Positions 59,314-64,000 of a DNA stretch of 64,000 bases are shown one piece after another. The translations under genes and the position numbers were made by a program. This DNA is from Salvia splendens (taxonomy: Eukaryota; Streptophyta; Magnoliopsida; Lamiales; Lamiaceae). Location: positions 10,567,593 to 10,631,592 of the forward strand of contig NC_056045.1 in the NCBI RefSeq assembly GCF_004379255.2, read 5' to 3'. The notes below the pieces were generated by a model. That model made no database searches. It was not told where the DNA came from and saw only the letters and a program-made list of their open reading frames with translations. The first letter of the stretch is position 1, and each line of letters starts with the position of its first letter.

Positions 59314-61604
59314 TGATACGAGAATATCTCTACGAACATCCTCAAATCTCTCTTATTTAGTTTAGTTTAGTATTGATTTAGCATATATTTCCCTATATTA
59401 TTAAGATCTTTATTTTCTTGTTCTCTAAGTCAGGGTAGTCTTATAAATAGGAGGCATTGTATTCTTCCCATTCAATCAAGAAATAACATATTTTCCCAAT
59501 TTTATCGTCTTCTTTACTTTTCCGCAAAACCCTAGTTTGGAGATGATCTCGGGGAAAGCCCAGGACGTCCGTAGTTATCCTCCGTCGTCGACCACTCGTC
59601 GTCGCCGGAATCTTGTTGAGGGCGTGCACCCTTAACAATTGGTGCTTTCATTGTTGAACTCATCTCAGATTGTCAATCATTCGGAGGTCGTACGGAACCC
59701 ATGTGTTCCCTACCGACGATAGCGGAGTCGGTACTGTCGTCAGCCGTAGAGTCACCTCCCCTGGACCCAATTAGATCGATGTTCGAACAGATGATGGCCG
59801 GTATGGCTAAGTTACAGTTGCGCATGGATGAGTATGATCGTTGCCCGTCTTCGTCACGACCACCTCCGTTGCCTGATCCGGACCCCCCATATGATCTCGT
59901 GGCACCCGATCAATTGGATGGGCAGCAGCACTCCTACAATCAGCCGTCGCACCTGCTGTACAACGAATCATACGGACAATGGTGGTACCATCCCTACACC
60001 GACACTGATCCGTCATGGGGTAACTCGTTCAACTACGGACTTAACCCTTATCAGCAACCAAGCAATGCCAAACAGCCATACCAACAGCCCCACAACCCTC
60101 ATTGGTGTCCGTTGGCGTCGCCTCAACAACTACATCTGTCTCACACCCGAAGCCCGACCTGCTGGGATCCACCACAGGCGCGACAGCCATACGGTTGGGA
60201 ACCGCAAGCTCGTCCCCTCGAAACTTTTGAATGGCAGCGTCCCCAGCATCCATGCAACCAAGAATCTGAGCCCTTCCGGCAGCTGCAAAACTCACGCCCG
60301 AGTGCACATCCCTGGAAACTTGATTGCACGGTGTTTTCTCCACCGAGTAACCACCACTCAGTAGCGCCACTGCCCGCTGCTGTCCCACAGCCACCGCAGC
60401 CATGTCAGCTATCCTGCGGGCCTCCAACGAGTCCCCACCATTCAGCAACAGCCGCGCTGCCTTCTGCTGCGGCTGTCCTTCCACTAGTTGCTATTTCTCT
60501 CTTGTGCAGCCCCGATGTCAGTGGAGCGGAAGAGGAATTGTTGGAAGATGAACCTCCCCAACCCGATTACACCCTTACGCAGTCGATACATGACTATCTG
60601 TTAGTGGCCCCCGCCGTATTTGAGACACGGTTGGAAACCATGGACCGCCGCCTCGAGACAGAAATGGATGCACTTGATCATGATGCGTCTGGTGTATCGC
60701 GTCCTTCTTCCATTGCTCGACTTTGTGATAATCATGGAGTTGAGGAGGATAGAGATGCAAGCCTTGACCACCAAGAAGTTCCATCTTTTGAGAAAATATA
60801 TCCATTGTGCGGCTCTGATGCTTTCTTGCCGGTTATCGAAAGGGATTTCAAGGTTTTGCTTCAAGGAAATGTGCATGATTGGTTGGATATTTTGAAGTTG
60901 AGGAAGATGATGAACTCTTCTTTGTTAAAAGAGGACAGAGATGGTTTCTATGTGGAATGTGGATTTGCATATCATAATGTTACAAGTATGAATTATCGTT
61001 CAGCATTGCTCGACGCAGATGCACGGTTGATCCCTCCCCGGATGGACAAGCGTTGTTTGAGCATTCGTGGTTGCGTTGACAAGATCCCCGCTTTAGCGTT
61101 AAATTATCACGAGCCCGCCTTGGTAATTTTTTATGGAGATAATGAAGGGAGACGCTCAGGTGTTTGGTGTGCGTTTGATCCATGAGGAGATAGATCTCGT
61201 CAAGCTTATGTTATCAACGACTCTCTTCTGTGCTTCTTCATGTTTCCACCTTGAGGAAAAGGTGGATTTTAACAGAGGGGGAGTTGATACGGGAATATCG
61301 CTACGAATATCCTCAAATCTCTCTTATTTAGTTTAGTATTGATTTAACATATATTTCCCATATATTATTAGGATCTTTATTTTCTTGTTCTCTAAGTTAG
61401 AGTAGTCTTATAAATAGGAGGCATTGTATTCTTCCCATTCAATCAAGAAATAACATATTTTCCCAATTTTATCGTCTTCTTTACTTTTCCGCAAAACCCT
61501 AGTTTGGAGCTGATCTCGAGGAAAGCCCGGGACGTCCGTAGTTATCCTCCGTCGTCGACCACTCGTCGTCACCGGAATCTTGTTGAGGGCGTGCACCCTT
61601 AACA
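59314..61604 (+). mobile_element. Non-autonomous LTR retrotransposon with an intact ORF
   Basis: LTRs are 59314-59637 (324 bp) and 61285-61604 (320 bp), TGATACG to CCTTAACA, with high similarity. CTCTA flanks both ends (59309-59313, 61605-61609), a perfect 5-bp duplication. The primer-site-like TTGGTGCTTTCATTG follows the 5' LTR by one base; the purine tract AGAGGGGGAGT abuts the 3' LTR. Total 2.29 kb. The LTRs carry TATAAATAGG (about 59445). The interior holds one ORF and no pol domain, so it is a small LARD/TRIM-like non-autonomous element. Confidence 0.92.
59701..61185 (+). CDS. Pro/Gln-rich protein of the non-autonomous LTR element
   Basis: 494 codons, uninterrupted, filling the space between primer site and purine tract; start at the first ATG 64 bp after the LTR. 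Residues about 15-45 include an amphipathic stretch (IRSMFEQMMAGMAKLQLRMDEYD) like those before gag domains. Residues about 50-290 are very rich in Pro, Gln, Tyr, His and Trp and probably disordered. The C-terminal third (about 340-490) looks globular (PSFEKIYPLCGSDAFLPV, VLLQGNVHDWLDILKLRKM). I recognise no enzymatic motif or zinc knuckle. It may serve as a gag-like structural protein or be a captured host sequence; both are inference. Confidence 0.7.
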   Translation: MCSLPTIAESVLSSAVESPPLDPIRSMFEQMMAGMAKLQLRMDEYDRCPSSSRPPPLPDPDPPYDLVAPDQLDGQQHSYNQPSHLLYNESYGQWWYHPYTDTDPSWGNSFNYGLNPYQQPSNAKQPYQQPHNPHWCPLASPQQLHLSHTRSPTCWDPPQARQPYGWEPQARPLETFEWQRPQHPCNQESEPFRQLQNSRPSAHPWKLDCTVFSPPSNHHSVAPLPAAVPQPPQPCQLSCGPPTSPHHSATAALPSAAAVLPLVAISLLCSPDVSGAEEELLEDEPPQPDYTLTQSIHDYLLVAPAVFETRLETMDRRLETEMDALDHDASGVSRPSSIARLCDNHGVEEDRDASLDHQEVPSFEKIYPLCGSDAFLPVIERDFKVLLQGNVHDWLDILKLRKMMNSSLLKEDRDGFYVECGFAYHNVTSMNYRSALLDADARLIPPRMDKRCLSIRGCVDKIPALALNYHEPALVIFYGDNEGRRSGVWCAFDP

Positions 61605-61689
61605 CTCTACCTCTCTTTTACTTTACCAATTTTGCATTAAACTTCGTACTGAACTCAAAATGCATATTCTTTAGGAACGAGGGAGCATA

Positions 61690-61979
61690 TTTTACATATA
61701 CTATGTCATTTTTCATGAATGAAGAGACAAGAGTGATGAATTCAGTTATGAAGGCTATATACTCAGTGATTTCAAGTTCATGAAATCTTGCAGGAGCGAA
61801 ATGAATGTAAATTCCACACATGTAATAAATTTCAAAACAACTAGAGACGTCTTAATAAAACTTATATTACCAAAGATATTAGTGTTATTGTCAATAGATG
61901 ATAAGATTACATTCTAGGCATAAAAAGCAGTACAGGTTCAAGGATCCAGCAACCTTCAATACATAATTAGACTACTGTG
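61690..61979. other. Short intergenic spacer
   Basis: No gene seen between the split MITE and the lectin polyadenylation signal. Confidence 0.5.
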
Positions 61980-61985
61980 TTTATT
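61980..61985 (-). terminator. Polyadenylation signal of the EUL lectin gene
   Basis: AATAAA on the minus strand, about 140 bp downstream of the predicted stop and within the final exon. Confidence 0.6.
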
Positions 61986-62123
61986 GAAGCTACAATACAT
62001 ACATAACTTCTCATGCCACCAAATCAAGGTATGATCGACACCGGTGAAGAGATGATGCGTACGTACATTATCAGAAAAGCCAACAAAACGAACAGCTTCC
62101 GGTAGTAGCAGCAGCAGCATATA

Positions 62124-64000
62124 TCCTAGAGAGTACATAAAAGAGTTGTGAAACAATGTCAAGTGATTTATTATAAGTGATGTATTTTTTGGGTACGAAG
62201 TTTAAAAATATAGTACTCCATGTTTAGTAAGTTAAGTGTATAGAGACTAACTAAAGTAAGCAAGAGAAATTGAAAAAAAAATAAGGTAAGAGAGAATAAG
62301 GATATTAATTTTTATCAAAAAAAGAAAAGATTTGCTTCTAATGGGACAGAAAGAAAAGGAATAGGAGGCAATTATAGCAGGACAAATTAAGTATCTTCTA
62401 TTGTAGTATGACTTACAGTGGAAATCAACCCTCCAGCGCTGGTTCTCTCCACTCTTCCATTCCCCGAGCACAACTGTGGTGCCATCGTGGACCCCACCAT
62501 GGTGTCTCTCGCCGTGGAGAGCCTCGAAATTCAGGCGAATGTTGTTCACCATTCGCACAGCCTGGTACCCATCACCCAGCTCCTTCTCCGCCCATAAGAT
62601 GGACTCATCAAGAGTGTTGGGATTGTATTGAACAAGTTGCAGCTGCCACATTCAAACACACTATTTCTCTTACTATTGCTCATTTATCGATATTCTTCAA
62701 TTTGTGGTAATTGGACATGAGAGTTGACCACTAAAAATTTTCCTACACTTGTTATCCCACTCAATAATTTTACCCCTATTATTAATTGATATGTGAACAT
62801 AAATTTTCTACTTATACTCAATAGAATTATTGGCTAATCTATATTCACAGTCAACATAAACAATCACAAACTTAGAATTCAATATCCTAAATCAAATCAA
62901 AGGTTTGTGAAAATGGCCAGTATATTCATTACATCTCAACCTAACTTTTTAACGAACCCGTGTTATAATTTACACATATATCTACCATTCAACAATCGAA
63001 TTACAGCAAAATTTATATCCCACCAAGGAAAAACCGTTCTCACTCCGTACTATGTAGCGAAGTCATATTCCTTTTCGGAGATTTCTATTGTAGCTAAGTC
63101 ATTTTTTTTCTTTTTTTTTTTAAAAAAACAGCTTATTTCTTTATTTCTAACTTTAGTCCCTCTTCATTTAATATCTTTTCATTTCCTACTTTAAGACAAT
63201 TTCTTAAATCTCATGATAAAAAGAAACAGTTTTACTACGTAGGGACGAAAGGAGTACATATTGCAAAAAGTAGTTAGAGCCATATAAGAAGAACAGTCCA
63301 AAACAGAGAATACGATTCAACTACGGCATAGCGAAATGAATACTACTCCCTCTATTCATGAAAAATATGACACATTGTGAATGTCACGGGTTTTAATTTG
63401 AAATTGGTAAAATAAGAGAGAAGGGAAAAAAGAAGAAAGAAGTAATATTAGTGGAACGTAGAGTCCATATTATTAGTAAGAGAAAATAAAAAAATTAAGA
63501 GATAAGTGGTTGAAAACTTTTCTTTTTTAAATGTACTCTATTTTTTGTGGATAATCAAAAATGACAAATGTACTCTATTTTTCATGGACAGGGGAGTACT
63601 ATATTTTTTGTATAGATCGAAAAAGAAAAGAAAAGAAAAGATAGAAGAGAAAGGGAGAGAGAGTTTACAGGATGGTTTGGACCAATAGAGTGCTTCAAGG
63701 CCTGGCCAGTAGCTTTGTTGATCAACGCAAAACTCGGCAATCCGTCTCTGTCCCTCACTGTGTGGCTATACTTATCATCTTTTATCCAGTGCTGAAAACC
63801 AATCAATTTTGAATTTATAATTAGTCAACAAAAGAGAAAGATAGAGAGAGAGAGAGAGATTTTGGGGTTTTGATGTTTGACCTGGAGAGGATCGGAGGGA
63901 TTTGAGCGAACAAGGATGACCTTTCCATGGCTGATGGAGAGAGAGTAGGTGGAATCGGCCTTGCAGTACATCTTGACGGAGGGTCTGGTGAAGATGTCGC
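62124..64000 (-). CDS. Euonymus-type (EUL/EULS3-like) lectin, 5' end outside window
   Basis: Visible coding exons on the minus strand: 64000-63882 (partial), 63791-63669, 62642-62417 and 62125-62124; GT-AG junctions with consistent phases. The 155 visible residues form a nearly complete EUL domain, a ricin-B-like beta-trefoil that binds carbohydrate and works in the nucleus/cytosol, often stress-induced. Family blocks: SVKMYCKADSTYSLSI, HWIKDDKYSHTVRD, ALINKATGQALKHSIG, LVQYNPNTLDESILW, VRMVNNIRLNFEALHG, HHGGVHDGT and the closing ENQRW. The reading frame ends with a T at 62417 before GTAAGT joined to GA at 62125-62124, making a split TGA, and the last exon is then almost all 3' UTR. Without that splice the frame would run on into unrelated hydrophobic residues. 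The start and any N-terminal extension lie beyond 64000. Confidence 0.92.
63041..63256. repeat. Stowaway-like MITE in a lectin intron
   Basis: Left end TCACTCCGTACTATGTAGCG, right end the inverse (ACTACGTAGGGACGAAAGGAGTA). It lies in the 1.0-kb intron between 62642 and 63669. Confidence 0.7.
63344..63598. repeat. Stowaway-like MITE in a lectin intron
   Basis: TACTCCCTCTATTCATGAAA at the left and its inverse TTTTTCATGGACAGGGGAGTA at the right. It ends about 70 bp from the next exon. Confidence 0.7.

Larger units (their letters stand above)
59170..61689. repeat. Stowaway-like MITE split by an LTR element
   Basis: Left part 59170-59313 starts TACTCTCTCCGTCTCACAAG. Right part 61605-61689 ends AGGAACGAGGGAGCATA, the diverged inverse, with AATATGCACTCTTT and its complement near each end. 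The LTR element 59314-61604 sits between them. Confidence 0.75.

Noticed and set aside
1..64000. tRNA, rRNA or snoRNA genes
   Set aside because: I saw no cloverleaf-like sequence with A and B boxes and no rRNA motifs. The tRNA-like strings found are primer-binding sites of LTR elements.

Overview
The window is nuclear DNA of a flowering plant, most likely a eudicot. It is AT-rich and has GT-AG introns, five plant gene loci and a dense, nested load of plant transposable elements: Ty1-copia, Ty3-gypsy of the Tat and chromovirus lineages, TRIM, CACTA, hAT, Harbinger and many Stowaway-like MITEs. The sequence alone does not fix the species.

Host genes. (1) 9103-12202 (+) is a two-exon mitochondrial calcium uniporter (MCU), 319 aa, whose 2.1-kb intron is filled with MITEs. 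(2) 37074-37930 (-) is a two-exon thaumatin-like (PR-5) protein, 240 aa. (3) 43760-48467 (+) is an eight-exon lysophospholipid acyltransferase of the LPEAT1 type, 388 aa. (4) 49626-49848 (-) is a damaged exon of a PPPDE/DeSI-type thiol peptidase. (5) 61980-64000 (-) is a Euonymus-type (EUL) lectin gene whose 5' end lies beyond the window. They look like independent housekeeping or defence genes scattered among repeats, not a pathway cluster.

Repeats, left to right: a MITE-rich region (1-9000) with a nested Harbinger-like element and a CACTA-like foldback; the MCU intron with Stowaway-like and hAT MITEs; a pol-less LTR element (12532-15873); a ~250-bp degenerate tandem repeat split by a decayed copia element (17729-22518); a very young Tat-lineage gypsy element (24205-35054) with identical 599-bp LTRs; remnants of a small LTR element and of a gypsy 3' end (39340-41880); a chromovirus on the minus strand (50947-56173); a TRIM (56661-57147); and a second pol-less LTR element (59314-61604) nested in a MITE.

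The most interesting part is the Tat-lineage element. It carries gag, protease and pol on the plus strand and, in its 3' third, a spliceable four-exon gene of 826 codons on the opposite strand. Its protease and reverse transcriptase frames are separated only by a UAG in a CAA-UCA context, which fits the known leaky-stop consensus. Two further LTR elements each carry one long non-pol ORF, so several kinds of non-autonomous retroelement sit within 50 kb.

All gene models here were derived by reading frames, splice sites and family motifs by eye. No alignment or database search was run.
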